Assembly (NCBI RefSeq): GCF_003985155.1
Contig: NZ_ML133708.1
Span: forward strand, 1 to 48,735
Direction of reading: 5' to 3'
DNA from: Rhizobium vallis
GTDB lineage: Bacteria > Pseudomonadota > Alphaproteobacteria > Rhizobiales > Rhizobiaceae
Length of the DNA stretch: 48,735 nucleotides
The stretch's first letter is position 1, and each line of letters starts with the position of its first letter. Under the pieces are notes generated by a model, which ran no database searches, was not told where the DNA came from, and saw nothing but the letters and a program-made list of their open reading frames with translations. Below are positions 34,073-42,508 of the stretch, piece by piece. The translations under genes and the position numbers were made by a program.

Positions 34073-34882
34073 ATGGGTGATAACGGGCCGGTACGCTACA
34101 AGGTGGCGGAGGCCGCGCGGCTAGCGGGCATTTCGGCCTCGACGGTGCGCCTCTGGGAAAGCCAGGGTCTTCTGGTTCCCGGCCGTTCGCAAACCGGCCA
34201 CCGGCAATATAGCGCCGACGATGTGGCGCGCCTGAAGCGAATCTCCTGGTATCGTGTCGAGCGCGGGCTCAATCCCGCGGCAATCCGCGAGGCGCTGGAA
34301 GGCGAGGATCCTGCCCCCGATGGCGCCGACACAGGCCAGGATTCCGGCCTCGGACGCAAGCTGCGCAGCCTGCGCCATGCGAGCGGCAAGACGCTCGATC
34401 AGGTGGCGGGCGACATCGGCATCACCGCCTCGACGCTCTCGACGCTGGAGCGCACCTCGCAAGGCGTCGGTTTCAAGATGCTGCACGATCTCGCCGATTA
34501 TTACGGCACCACGGTCTCCCGCCTCTCCGGTGAGGAGAGCGCCGACGTGCCGACGCTGGTGCGCGATGGTGAATGGCGTACCTGGCCGGAAACGACGCCC
34601 GGGGTCACGGTGCAGCTGCTCGCCGAAGGCCGCAGGATGATGGACTGCCATCGTTTCGTGCTGGCGCCGGGTGCGGCAAGCGAGGGCGCCTATCGCCACG
34701 AAGGCGAGGAGTTTTTGCATGTCCTGTCCGGCCGGCTCGAACTGGTGCTCGACAGCGATCAGTTCTTCGACCTCGGATCTGGCGATTCACTTTATTTCGA
34801 AAGCCGCCGCTACCATTCCTGGCGCAACCGCCACGATGGCGAAACCGTGCTCCTCTGGATCAATACGCCGCCGACCTTCTGA
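34073..34882 (+). CDS. Three-domain regulator: MerR-type HTH, XRE-type HTH, cupin
   Basis: A 269-residue protein. Residues 8-56 form a MerR-like winged helix (KVAEAARLAGISASTVRLWE, then GHRQYSADDVARLKRI). Residues about 93-150 form a Cro/C1-type HTH (LRSLRHASGKTLDQVAGDIG, SLSTLER-like STLSTLERTSQGV). Residues about 180-265 form a cupin barrel (YRHEGEEFLHVLSGRLELVL, GDSLYFESRRYHSWRN) that probably binds a small ligand. ATG at 34073 is chosen because it starts just before the MerR domain. It is divergent from gabT, so it is the likely regulator of GABA or polyamine use, comparable to PuuR-type XRE-cupin proteins. Confidence 0.85.
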   Translation: MGDNGPVRYKVAEAARLAGISASTVRLWESQGLLVPGRSQTGHRQYSADDVARLKRISWYRVERGLNPAAIREALEGEDPAPDGADTGQDSGLGRKLRSLRHASGKTLDQVAGDIGITASTLSTLERTSQGVGFKMLHDLADYYGTTVSRLSGEESADVPTLVRDGEWRTWPETTPGVTVQLLAEGRRMMDCHRFVLAPGAASEGAYRHEGEEFLHVLSGRLELVLDSDQFFDLGSGDSLYFESRRYHSWRNRHDGETVLLWINTPPTF

Positions 34883-34953
34883 CCCACCCGCAACAGGAAA
34901 GCGGTTTCGCCTCGTCTGCCTTTGCGCTATAGCGCATGCAGCCATTCAAAGTG

Positions 34954-34997
34954 CTACAGCGTCCTTTGCACCTCTGAAAAGACGCGCGGCGCTGTAG
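34954..34997. repeat. Intergenic palindrome (rhizobial type)
   Basis: CTACAGCG (34954-34961) and CGCTGTAG (34990-34997) enclose a partly complementary core with GAAA at the centre. I recall this unit as frequent between rhizobial genes. It ends 28 nt before the RNase D gene. Confidence 0.5.
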
Positions 34998-35025
34998 GGG
35001 AAGCATTCGAACGAAAGACAGTCTC

Positions 35026-35652
35026 ATGGCGGCGACCATACGTTATCACGAAGGCGATATTTCCGCGGCCGATGCCGCCCGTTATACGGGTGCGATCGCG
35101 ATCGACACCGAAACGCTCGGTCTGGTGCCGCGCCGCGATCGGCTCTGCGTCGTCCAGCTGTCACCGGGAGACGGCACTGCCGACATCATCCGCATCGCCG
35201 CCGGCCAGAAACAGGCGCCTAATCTCGTCACCTTGCTCGAAGATCCGACCCATCAGAAGATCTTCCACTACGGCCGCTTCGATATTGCCGTGCTCTTCCA
35301 TACGTTCGGCGTCACCACGACGCCGGTGTTCTGCACCAAGATCGCCTCACGGCTCAGCCGGACCTATACGGATCGCCACGGTCTCAAGGACAATCTCAAG
35401 GAGATGCTCGACGTCGATGTCTCCAAGGCGCAACAATCCTCCGATTGGGGGGCTCAGGCGCTCTCCCTCGCGCAGATCGAATATGCCGCCTCCGACGTGC
35501 TTTATCTGCACGCCTTGCGCGACAAGCTGACTGAGCGCCTGATCCGCGACGGTCGTTTCGACCACGCCACGGCCTGCTTTGAATTCCTGCCGACCCGCGC
35601 CAAGCTCGATCTGCTCGGCTGGGAAGAGGCCGATATCTTCGCCCATAGCTGA
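35026..35652 (+). CDS. RNase D-like 3'-5' exonuclease
   Basis: A 208-residue DEDDy exonuclease. The three Exo motifs are AIDTETLG (D27, E29), FHYGRFDIAVL and YAASDVLYLHAL (Tyr and Asp). It is much shorter than E. coli RNase D and lacks HRDC domains, a form usual in alphaproteobacteria. It is expected to trim structured RNA 3' ends. A single gene with a hairpin after it. Confidence 0.9.
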   Translation: MAATIRYHEGDISAADAARYTGAIAIDTETLGLVPRRDRLCVVQLSPGDGTADIIRIAAGQKQAPNLVTLLEDPTHQKIFHYGRFDIAVLFHTFGVTTTPVFCTKIASRLSRTYTDRHGLKDNLKEMLDVDVSKAQQSSDWGAQALSLAQIEYAASDVLYLHALRDKLTERLIRDGRFDHATACFEFLPTRAKLDLLGWEEADIFAHS

Positions 35653-35678
35653 GCGATTTGCCTTCATTCCATGGTTTC

Positions 35679-35709
35679 ACGGCCGCGGGCGAACTTCGTC
35701 TGCGGCCGT
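35679..35709 (+). terminator. Hairpin after the RNase D gene
   Basis: ACGGCCGC (35679-35686) and GCGGCCGT (35702-35709) form an eight-base GC-rich stem with a partly complementary loop. No T-run follows immediately. Confidence 0.4.
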
Positions 35710-35878
35710 TAGCGATTCATTAATGTCTCTTTTTTAATAATTGATTCAATTTTTATGCATTCGATGACGCCGGAATTGCGTCATGCGGACAGGAGGATCT
35801 GCTGGGATGCAAGGGGCCGGATGAGCGCGGTCCTTTCATAGAGCCTGCTTTCATCGTCACTTTACGAAAGGGCATGCC

Positions 35879-37414
35879 GTGCTGTCTCCCGTTCGTGCAG
35901 CGTCCAATGCAAGCTTTTCGTCCCAAGGTCAGGCTGCGGCGATCGTCGCCGGCGGTCTCGGCGGTTCGGTGGTCGCGCCCACGCCCGTCAACGCCGTCGA
36001 AGCCACTGACCTGAATTCCGCCATTGCCGGCAAGCTCAATATTCTGCTCCTTGCCGCGCGTGAGCGCATGGTCGAAGCCCTGTTCGATGTCATCGATGCG
36101 GCCGGCCGCTCAATTTCGCTCGACCGCGGCGAGGACGAGACCAATCTTGCCTTCGCTTCCCGGCTTGCCGACGCCATCCGCCGGCTGCCGGCCGCCAGGA
36201 TCGACGAGGTCGAGCGCCAACTGACCGACCAGGGCCATAGCCTGCCGCTCAGGGTGATCGCCGAAGCCCTGAAGAACCCGACGGGGCCGCAGGCAGCCCG
36301 TATCATCGCTTATCTCGAAATCGTCCGCTACAAGGATCGCGATCTCGCCGCCCGCGCTGTCGTGCGCTCCTACGGCCAGAACGATGCTTCGCCGATGCGC
36401 GCCGAAGCCCGCCCTGAGATCCAGCTGCACGAGGACAGCCTGCCCGCCGCCACGCGCCAGCCTGCGGAAAAGATGCCTCCGCCGATCGAGGCTGCGGCAC
36501 TGGCGACGGCCGAAGAAGCGGCCATTGCTGATGCCGTGCAGGCTATCGATCCGGAAACGCCACAGCCTGAAAGCCACACCGAGCTCGCTCCGGTGACAGC
36601 CAGGGAAGCCGCCCCGGAAAAATCTATCTCCCAGGAGATCGAATCCCGGCAGGTGTTTTCGGCGGAGTCAGCAGAAGCCGACGATATCGGAGAAACGGCG
36701 GAACCACCCGCCATCCAACCCCATGCGACATCGGAAAGGGCCGATCCGGTCATTCCCAGGAACTGGACGGGAATTGTCGCCTCCATGACCGAAGAGGCTT
36801 CGGAGATGATCGCCACCATCATCCGCGAGCAGGAGGTCGAGACCGTGCTGGAAGATGGTCCCATCGAGGCAGCGGTGGAGATCGATGCGATCCTCGATGA
36901 AGCTGTCATCAGCGACGCGACCGAGACTTTGACCCGTCAGCCGGCGGACTTCACTGCAGCCGATGCAGCCCCGTCCGTTACACCTCGGCCCTCACAGATC
37001 GATATGGAGATTGCAGCTGCGGCTGCCCGTCAGCCGAAAGAAATCTCCGCACAGCCGGAAACGATGCCGGTTCCCGAGATGGCCGAAGCCGCCTATGTGC
37101 CGCTGGCAGCCAAGATGCCGGAGGGCCTTGCCTATACCCAGCTGCCTTACCAGTTCGCCAAAGATATGCTGCCGAACGAAAAGGCGGGCGAAACGCACCA
37201 CCAGCACCAACACCATCGCGACGACGCGCCGGAGGATCAGCAACAGGCGCAGTCCGGCGGCGAGGATGCCGAGCCAGACGGCGAAGAGACCGACGCAGCA
37301 CCCGCGCGGAGGACACCGAGGATGATCGATGCCGAACCGGTGGCTCATCAGCCGGCAAGCGCGGCCGCCGATCCGGTCTATGCCCTCTATCAGCGCATGG
37401 TCGGCTGGGAATAA
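35879..37414 (+). CDS. Acidic, largely disordered hypothetical protein
   Basis: A 511-residue protein not recognised. Residues about 40-165 are helical and look folded (LNILLLAARERMVEALFDVI, LAFASRLADAIRRLP, LRVIAEALKNP). Residues about 170-410 are rich in Glu, Ala and Pro, low complexity. A His-rich patch (ETHHQHQHHRDD) near residue 440 precedes a short conserved-looking end, YALYQRMVGWE. No signal peptide or membrane segment. The start is GTG at 35879 with GAAAGGG upstream; no in-frame ATG lies nearby. The neighbours are unrelated, and a strong terminator follows. Confidence 0.75.
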   Translation: MLSPVRAASNASFSSQGQAAAIVAGGLGGSVVAPTPVNAVEATDLNSAIAGKLNILLLAARERMVEALFDVIDAAGRSISLDRGEDETNLAFASRLADAIRRLPAARIDEVERQLTDQGHSLPLRVIAEALKNPTGPQAARIIAYLEIVRYKDRDLAARAVVRSYGQNDASPMRAEARPEIQLHEDSLPAATRQPAEKMPPPIEAAALATAEEAAIADAVQAIDPETPQPESHTELAPVTAREAAPEKSISQEIESRQVFSAESAEADDIGETAEPPAIQPHATSERADPVIPRNWTGIVASMTEEASEMIATIIREQEVETVLEDGPIEAAVEIDAILDEAVISDATETLTRQPADFTAADAAPSVTPRPSQIDMEIAAAAARQPKEISAQPETMPVPEMAEAAYVPLAAKMPEGLAYTQLPYQFAKDMLPNEKAGETHHQHQHHRDDAPEDQQQAQSGGEDAEPDGEETDAAPARRTPRMIDAEPVAHQPASAAADPVYALYQRMVGWE

Positions 37415-37434
37415 CTTTTTGACAGCCTGAAAAT

Positions 37435-37468
37435 GAAGAACCCGCCGGATCGCTCCGGCGGGTTCTTC
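37435..37468. terminator. Strong bidirectional terminator
   Basis: GAAGAACCCGCCGGA (37435-37449) and TCCGGCGGGTTCTTC (37454-37468) form a perfect 15-base stem with loop TCGC between the convergent hypothetical gene and rpsA. Confidence 0.9.
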
Positions 37469-37490
37469 AATTCAGAGACGGTTGCGAGGC

Positions 37491-39194
37491 TTATTCGCCG
37501 CCGCGGTTCTTCAGGGCTGCGCCCAGGATGTCGCCGAGCGAAGCGCCCGAGTCGGACGAACCGAACTGAGCGACGGCTTCCTTCTCTTCCGCTATCTCCA
37601 GAGCCTTGATGGACAGCATGATCTTGCGGTCCTTCTTGGAGAAGTTGGTGACGCGGGCATCGACAACCTGGCCGACCGAGAAGCGCTCAGGACGCTGCTC
37701 GTCGCGGTCGCGGGCGAGGTCGGCGCGACGGATGAAGGAAGTGATATCCTCGTGGTTGACGAGCTTCACTTCGATGCCGCCGTCGTTGATCGCGATGATT
37801 TCGCAGGAAACCACTGCGTTCTTGCGCAGGTCGCCCGAAGCTGCTGCTTCGCCGACCGCATCCTTGCCGAGCTGCTTGATGCCGAGCGAGATGCGTTCCT
37901 TCTCGACGTCGACATCGAGAACGACGGCCTTGACGACATCACCCTTGTTGAACTCCTCGATGACCTGTTCGCCCGGACGGTTCCAGTCGAGGTCGGAGAG
38001 GTGAACCATGCCGTCGACATCGCCGTCGAGACCGATGAACAGGCCGAATTCGGTCTTGTTCTTGACTTCGCCTTCGACTTCAGTGCCGGCCGGATGGCTG
38101 CGGGCGAATGCTGCCCACGGGTTTTCCAGCGTCTGCTTGAGGCCGAGCGAAATGCGGCGCTTGGACGGATCGACTTCGAGAACGACGACTTCGACTTCCT
38201 GGCTCGTGGACAGGATCTTGCCGGGGTGAACGTTCTTCTTGGTCCAGGACATTTCCGAGATGTGGATCAGGCCTTCGATGCCCGGCTCCAGCTCGACGAA
38301 CGCACCGTAGTCGGTGATATTCGTGACGGTACCGGAGATCTTCTTGCCTTCCGGATACTTGGCCTGGATGCCATCCCACGGATCGGACTCGAGCTGCTTC
38401 ATGCCGAGCGAGATACGGTGGGTTTCCTGGTTGATGCGGATGATCTGAACCTTGACCTGCTGGCCGATGTTCAGGATTTCCGACGGATGGTTCACACGGC
38501 GCCATGCCATGTCGGTGACGTGCAGCAGGCCGTCGATGCCGCCGAGGTCAACGAATGCACCGTAGTCGGTGATGTTCTTGACGACGCCGTCAACAACCTG
38601 GCCTTCTTCGAGGTTCTGAACGATTTCAGAACGCTGCTCGGCACGGGACTCTTCCAGAACCGTACGGCGCGAAACCACGATGTTGCCGCGACGCTTGTCC
38701 ATCTTGAGGATTTCGAAGGGCTGCGGGTTGTGCATCAGCGGGGTCACGTCGCGGATCGGACGAATGTCGACCTGAGAACGCGGCAGGAAGGCGATCGCAC
38801 CGTCGAGGTCGACCGTGAAGCCACCCTTGACCTGGTTGAAGATAACGCCTTCGACGCGCTCGCCAGCTTCGAACTTGGCTTCGAGCTTGACCCAGCTTTC
38901 TTCGCGGCGAGCCTTCTCGCGCGACAGAACTGCTTCGCCGAGCGCGTTTTCGATACGCTCAACGTAAACTTCGACTTCATCGCCAACCTTGAGCTGGCCG
39001 TCCTTGGCGCGGGCGCCGAATTCCTTGAGCGCGATGCGGCCTTCGACCTTCAGGCCGACGTCAACAACGGCGACATCCTTTTCGATGCCCGTGACGATAC
39101 CCTTGGTAACATAGCCTTCGGCCAGATCGTTCTTGGCAAAGGACTCTTCCAGAAGGGCCGCGAAATCCTCGCGAGAGGGAGTTGCTACTGACAT
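37491..39194 (-). CDS. rpsA: 30S ribosomal protein S1
   Basis: A 567-residue protein with six S1 (OB-fold) repeats, typical for the family. Repeats three to five are recognised by ITDYGAFVDLGG, ITDYGAFVELEP and KTEFGLFIGLDG. ATG at 39194 follows AGGAG and is preferred to the upstream in-frame ATG. S1 binds mRNA and promotes initiation on structured leaders. It is transcribed after cmk with about 175 nt between, probably with its own promoter and possibly with a leader for autoregulation. Confidence 0.96.
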   Translation of the reverse strand: MSVATPSREDFAALLEESFAKNDLAEGYVTKGIVTGIEKDVAVVDVGLKVEGRIALKEFGARAKDGQLKVGDEVEVYVERIENALGEAVLSREKARREESWVKLEAKFEAGERVEGVIFNQVKGGFTVDLDGAIAFLPRSQVDIRPIRDVTPLMHNPQPFEILKMDKRRGNIVVSRRTVLEESRAEQRSEIVQNLEEGQVVDGVVKNITDYGAFVDLGGIDGLLHVTDMAWRRVNHPSEILNIGQQVKVQIIRINQETHRISLGMKQLESDPWDGIQAKYPEGKKISGTVTNITDYGAFVELEPGIEGLIHISEMSWTKKNVHPGKILSTSQEVEVVVLEVDPSKRRISLGLKQTLENPWAAFARSHPAGTEVEGEVKNKTEFGLFIGLDGDVDGMVHLSDLDWNRPGEQVIEEFNKGDVVKAVVLDVDVEKERISLGIKQLGKDAVGEAAASGDLRKNAVVSCEIIAINDGGIEVKLVNHEDITSFIRRADLARDRDEQRPERFSVGQVVDARVTNFSKKDRKIMLSIKALEIAEEKEAVAQFGSSDSGASLGDILGAALKNRGGE

Positions 39195-39371
39195 AAAATC
39201 TCCTGCGTGGCCTTCGATAGCTTCAAGGCTCACGTATGCGCCGGTTGGTTCGAGTTGAATGGGCCTGAACCCAGTCCGCCCTCTTTTACGAAGGCAATCC
39301 GGCGCTTGGACGGAATTTCAGGCTTGCTTTGCATGAGCGTCCCGCGCACGTAGCACGGAAAACCGCTTATT

Positions 39372-40019
39372 TTAGGCATTTCGGTCCAAGGCAGCGTCGA
39401 TGTACGACTTAGCAGCTTGAAACGCGGCCTCTATACTCATTTCCGACGTGTCAAGCAAGTGTGCATCGACCGCCGGTTTCATTGGGCTGTCCGCCCTATT
39501 CATATCGCGGTCGTCGCGCCGCTTGACGTCTTCGAAAATCGCATCGAAATCCGCCGTCGCACCCTTGCCGAGGATTTCGTCGTAACGGCGTCGTGCGCGA
39601 ACTTCCGGCGACGCCGTCACATACAGTTTCACCGGCGCATCCGGGCACACGACCGTGCCGATATCGCGCCCGTCGAGCACTGTTCCCGGCACCTTCGCCG
39701 CAAACCGTCGCTGCGCCTCGACGAGTGCCCGGCGCACCGCCGGCATGACCGCGATCTTCGAGGCGGCTTCGCCGATCTCGTGCCTGGAAAGTATATCGCG
39801 ATCCAGCCCGCCAAGTTCAACCTCCCGCGCCATCTTTTCCGCCACCGCCTCGTCGTCGAGCGGCAGGTCGGCGTCGAGCAGCGCCTTGGCCGTGGCGCGA
39901 TAGGTGAGCCCGGTATCGAGATGATGAAAACCGTATTGCTCGGCGATGCGGCGCGACAGCGTGCCCTTGCCGGCAGCTGCCGGGCCGTCGATGGCGATGG
40001 TAAAGGTCTTGGTTGTCAT
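39372..40019 (-). CDS. cmk: Cytidylate kinase
   Basis: A 215-residue kinase. The P-loop is AIDGPAAAGKGT; HHLDTGLTYRA, DGRDIGTVVCPDA and RRDDRDMNRADSPM are the CMP-binding and lid motifs. ATG at 40019 follows AGGA; the upstream in-frame ATG would overlap aroA. It phosphorylates CMP and dCMP. Lies 31 nt after aroA in the same direction; the aroA-cmk-rpsA order is conserved in alphaproteobacteria. Confidence 0.95.
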   Translation of the reverse strand: MTTKTFTIAIDGPAAAGKGTLSRRIAEQYGFHHLDTGLTYRATAKALLDADLPLDDEAVAEKMAREVELGGLDRDILSRHEIGEAASKIAVMPAVRRALVEAQRRFAAKVPGTVLDGRDIGTVVCPDAPVKLYVTASPEVRARRRYDEILGKGATADFDAIFEDVKRRDDRDMNRADSPMKPAVDAHLLDTSEMSIEAAFQAAKSYIDAALDRNA

Positions 40020-40050
40020 GCGATCAATCCTGCGGTGGCTGGTCCATTGT

Positions 40051-41406
40051 TCATTCCCGCACCTCTTCGATCCATGCTCCAAGACCGGTCATCAGCGGCA
40101 TGAATTCAGGAAAGCTGGTCGCGATCATCGCAGCGTCGTCGATGGTCACAGGATGCTCCGCGGCAAGCCCCATGACAAGGAAGCTCATGGCGATGCGATG
40201 GTCGAGATGAGTGCTGACTTTATCACCGGCGGCATTGCCGAGCCCCTTGCCATCAGGCCGGCCGCGCACGACGAGAAAGTCCTTCCCCTCATCGCAGTCC
40301 GCGCCATTCAGCTTCAACCCGTTGGCAACAGCGGAGAGGCGGTCGGATTCCTTGACGCGCAGTTCCTCCAGCCCCTTCATCACGGTCGTGCCTTCGGCAA
40401 AGCAGGCGGCGACGGCGAGGACAGGATATTCGTCGATCATCGACGGCCCCCGTTCTTCAGGCACGGCCACGCCCTTCAGTTCGGAATGGCGCACGCGCAG
40501 ATCCGCTACGTCCTCGCCGCCGGCAAGACGCGCGTTCAGCACCTCGATATCGGCACCCATTTCCTGCAGTGTCAGGATCAGCCCCGTGCGCGTTGGGTTC
40601 ATCAGCACGTTGAGAATGGTGATGTCGGAATCTGGAGCGATCAGTGCGGCGACCAGCGGGAAGGCGGTGGAGGAGGGATCGCCGGGCACGTCGATGACCT
40701 GGCCGGTGAGCCTGCCTCGCCCTTCGAGCCGGATTGTGCGCACGCCGTCCTTGTCAGTGTCGACGGAAAGGGCGGCGCCAAAACCCTGCAGCATCTTTTC
40801 GGTATGGTCACGCGTCATCACCGGCTCGATGACGGTCGTGATGCCCGGCGTATTGAGCCCGGCAAGCAGGACGGCCGATTTCACCTGGGCAGACGCCATC
40901 GGCACGCGGTAGCGGATTGCACTTGGCGTTCCCCCGCGCAGCGTCACCGGCAGCCTGTCGCCCGCGGATGCGCTGACCTGCACGCCCATTTCGCGCAGCG
41001 GATCGAGCACGCGGCCCATCGGACGTTTCGAAAGCGAGGCATCGCCGATGAAGGTTGAATGAAAATCATAGGTGCCGACAAGGCCCATGGTCAGCCGCAC
41101 GCCGGTGCCGGCATTACCGAAATCGAGCGGCGCGTCAGGCGCAAGCAGCGCACCGTTGCCGGTGCCCTCGATCACCCACTGCTCGCCCTCTTTCCGGATC
41201 CTGGCGCCCATCGCCTGCATTGCCCGGCCGGTATTGATCACGTCCTCGCCTTCGAGCAGGCCGGTGATCCGCGTCTCGCCGGAGGCGAGCCCGCCGAACA
41301 TGAAGGAGCGATGCGAGATCGATTTGTCGCCCGGAATGCGTACTCTGCCGGAAAGGCCGGCGGATTTACGGGCGGTGGCGGGCCTTGGCGCAGAGCCGTG
41401 ACTCAT
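40051..41406 (-). CDS. aroA: EPSP synthase (class II)
   Basis: A 451-residue 5-enolpyruvylshikimate-3-phosphate synthase, cytosolic, sixth step of the shikimate pathway. GDKSISHRSFMFGGLASG, GDASLSKRPMGRVL, RDHTEKMLQGFGA and EELRVKESDRL identify it. The sequence is very close to the class II enzyme of Agrobacterium CP4 as I recall it (same start MSHG and most motifs). The glyphosate-insensitivity position 100 is Gly here (GNAGTG), whereas CP4 has Ala (GNAATG). AGAGGA precedes ATG. It is first in aroA-cmk-rpsA. Confidence 0.96.
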   Translation of the reverse strand: MSHGSAPRPATARKSAGLSGRVRIPGDKSISHRSFMFGGLASGETRITGLLEGEDVINTGRAMQAMGARIRKEGEQWVIEGTGNGALLAPDAPLDFGNAGTGVRLTMGLVGTYDFHSTFIGDASLSKRPMGRVLDPLREMGVQVSASAGDRLPVTLRGGTPSAIRYRVPMASAQVKSAVLLAGLNTPGITTVIEPVMTRDHTEKMLQGFGAALSVDTDKDGVRTIRLEGRGRLTGQVIDVPGDPSSTAFPLVAALIAPDSDITILNVLMNPTRTGLILTLQEMGADIEVLNARLAGGEDVADLRVRHSELKGVAVPEERGPSMIDEYPVLAVAACFAEGTTVMKGLEELRVKESDRLSAVANGLKLNGADCDEGKDFLVVRGRPDGKGLGNAAGDKVSTHLDHRIAMSFLVMGLAAEHPVTIDDAAMIATSFPEFMPLMTGLGAWIEEVRE

Positions 41407-41682
41407 GACGCAATCCTCTGAAAAAACAGTCTATTTTTGCCGGAAGCTGAGCTTGACCGGTCGCAATCCTCGCCCGCCTCGGCGGCCGTCGCGGCTCGTT
41501 AACATAAACCCGCCGGGCGGTCATCCGCCGACTCTCGAAAAACCCCGCGCTGCGATCATTAAGTTTGGCTTTGACATGGGAAGCCACAGCGATTAAGGGG
41601 ACCGGCTTATAAATTCCGATGGAACGCCGGCTTGATCGGCATTTGCCGAATCTCGCATTCGGTCATTCTCACGAGGCTTATA

Positions 41683-42066
41683 GTGGCGAAAGCGGAACTT
41701 GGAACCAAGCGCACCGATCCGGAAACCGGCAAGAAGTTTTATGATCTGAACCGGGATCCGATCGTCTCCCCTTATACCGGCAAGTCCTACCCTCTCTCCT
41801 TCTTCGAAGAAACCTCGGCGATCGCCGAAGTTGCCGAGGAAGATGAGGTCGCGGAAGTCGATACTGAAAACACCGAAGTCGAACTGGTTTCGCTTGAGGA
41901 TGCCGATGACGCCGCCTCTGGCGACGACATCCCCGATATGGGCGACGACGATGTCGAAATCGAAGGCGATGACGACGACGATACCTTCCTTACACCCGAC
42001 GAAGACGACGATGACGACGACATGAGCGACATCATCGGCGTGACCGGCGACGAAGACGAAGTCTGA
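41683..42066 (+). CDS. FYDLN-acid domain protein (TIGR02300 family)
   Basis: A 127-residue protein. AELGTKRTDPETGKKFYDLN and SPYTGKSYP form the conserved N-terminal part; the remainder is a very acidic Asp/Glu tail. The start is GTG at 41683 with GAGG upstream; the further upstream ATG lacks a ribosome site and the family start is AKAELG. The function is unknown. It is divergent from aroA and followed by an intrinsic terminator and tRNA-Ala. Confined, as far as I know, to alphaproteobacteria. Confidence 0.88.
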   Translation: MAKAELGTKRTDPETGKKFYDLNRDPIVSPYTGKSYPLSFFEETSAIAEVAEEDEVAEVDTENTEVELVSLEDADDAASGDDIPDMGDDDVEIEGDDDDDTFLTPDEDDDDDDMSDIIGVTGDEDEV

Positions 42067-42075
42067 CGACTGCAT

Positions 42076-42116
42076 TTCGGCCCGGCGAGGAAAAAATTCT
42101 CCGGGCCGAATTTTTT
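42076..42116 (+). terminator. Intrinsic terminator
   Basis: TTCGGCCCGG (42076-42085) and CCGGGCCGAA (42101-42110) form a ten-base stem directly followed by six T. Strong terminator 9 nt after the stop. Confidence 0.9.
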
Positions 42117-42216
42117 AGGCTTGCTATCTCCGAAAACCGGAAGTAATAAGCCGCCACTCCGCAGGGCACGCCTTGAGGAGCATCCCAGGACCGGCCTTGA
42201 GCCGGACCGCCTTGAT

Positions 42217-42292
<76 letters not shown>

Positions 42293-42355
42293 AATTTTCC
42301 TCGGTTTAGTTTTTATCATTAAAAACAAGCTGATAAGGTGCGGTAAGAACTTCCC

Positions 42356-42389
42356 AAGTACCCAATAAAGTACCCAGCGGGAGTACCCA
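42356..42389 (+). repeat. Three copies of AGTACCCA
   Basis: AGTACCCA occurs at 42357-42364, 42369-42376 and 42382-42389, 64 nt after tRNA-Ala. The 12-13 nt spacing is about one helical turn, so all copies face one side of the helix, as arm-type integrase sites do. The role is inferred from position only. Confidence 0.45.
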
Positions 42390-42399
42390 TTGGACAGGC

Positions 42400-42500
42400 G
42401 ATTCTGACTGGCGTTGCTGAGGCCGGCAGATAAAGCCGTCACGAGTTGCGAAGGTCCTCCATACACGCCATGATGTAAGCCCTGATGGCCTACGATTCGG
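42400..42500 (-). pseudogene. Possible tyrosine-integrase C-terminal remnant
   Basis: The minus-strand frame reads RIVGHQGLHHGVYGGPSQL, which looks like the end of a tyrosine recombinase (the VGH box and the catalytic GVY Tyr) with a few residues missing between. Nothing upstream or downstream completes the gene; the DUF2806 gene begins on the other strand at 42509. The position next to a tRNA 3' end fits an island integrase that has been largely deleted. Confidence 0.3.
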
Positions 42501-42508
42501 GGGAGTAA

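Noticed and set aside
37482..39191. 569-codon plus-strand ORF opposite rpsA
   Set aside because: Mirror of the repeated S1 domains; rpsA is unambiguous.
42356..42389. AGTACCCA repeats considered as replication iterons or a CRISPR array
   Set aside because: Only three 8-base units with 4-5 base gaps and no rep or cas gene; too short for either.
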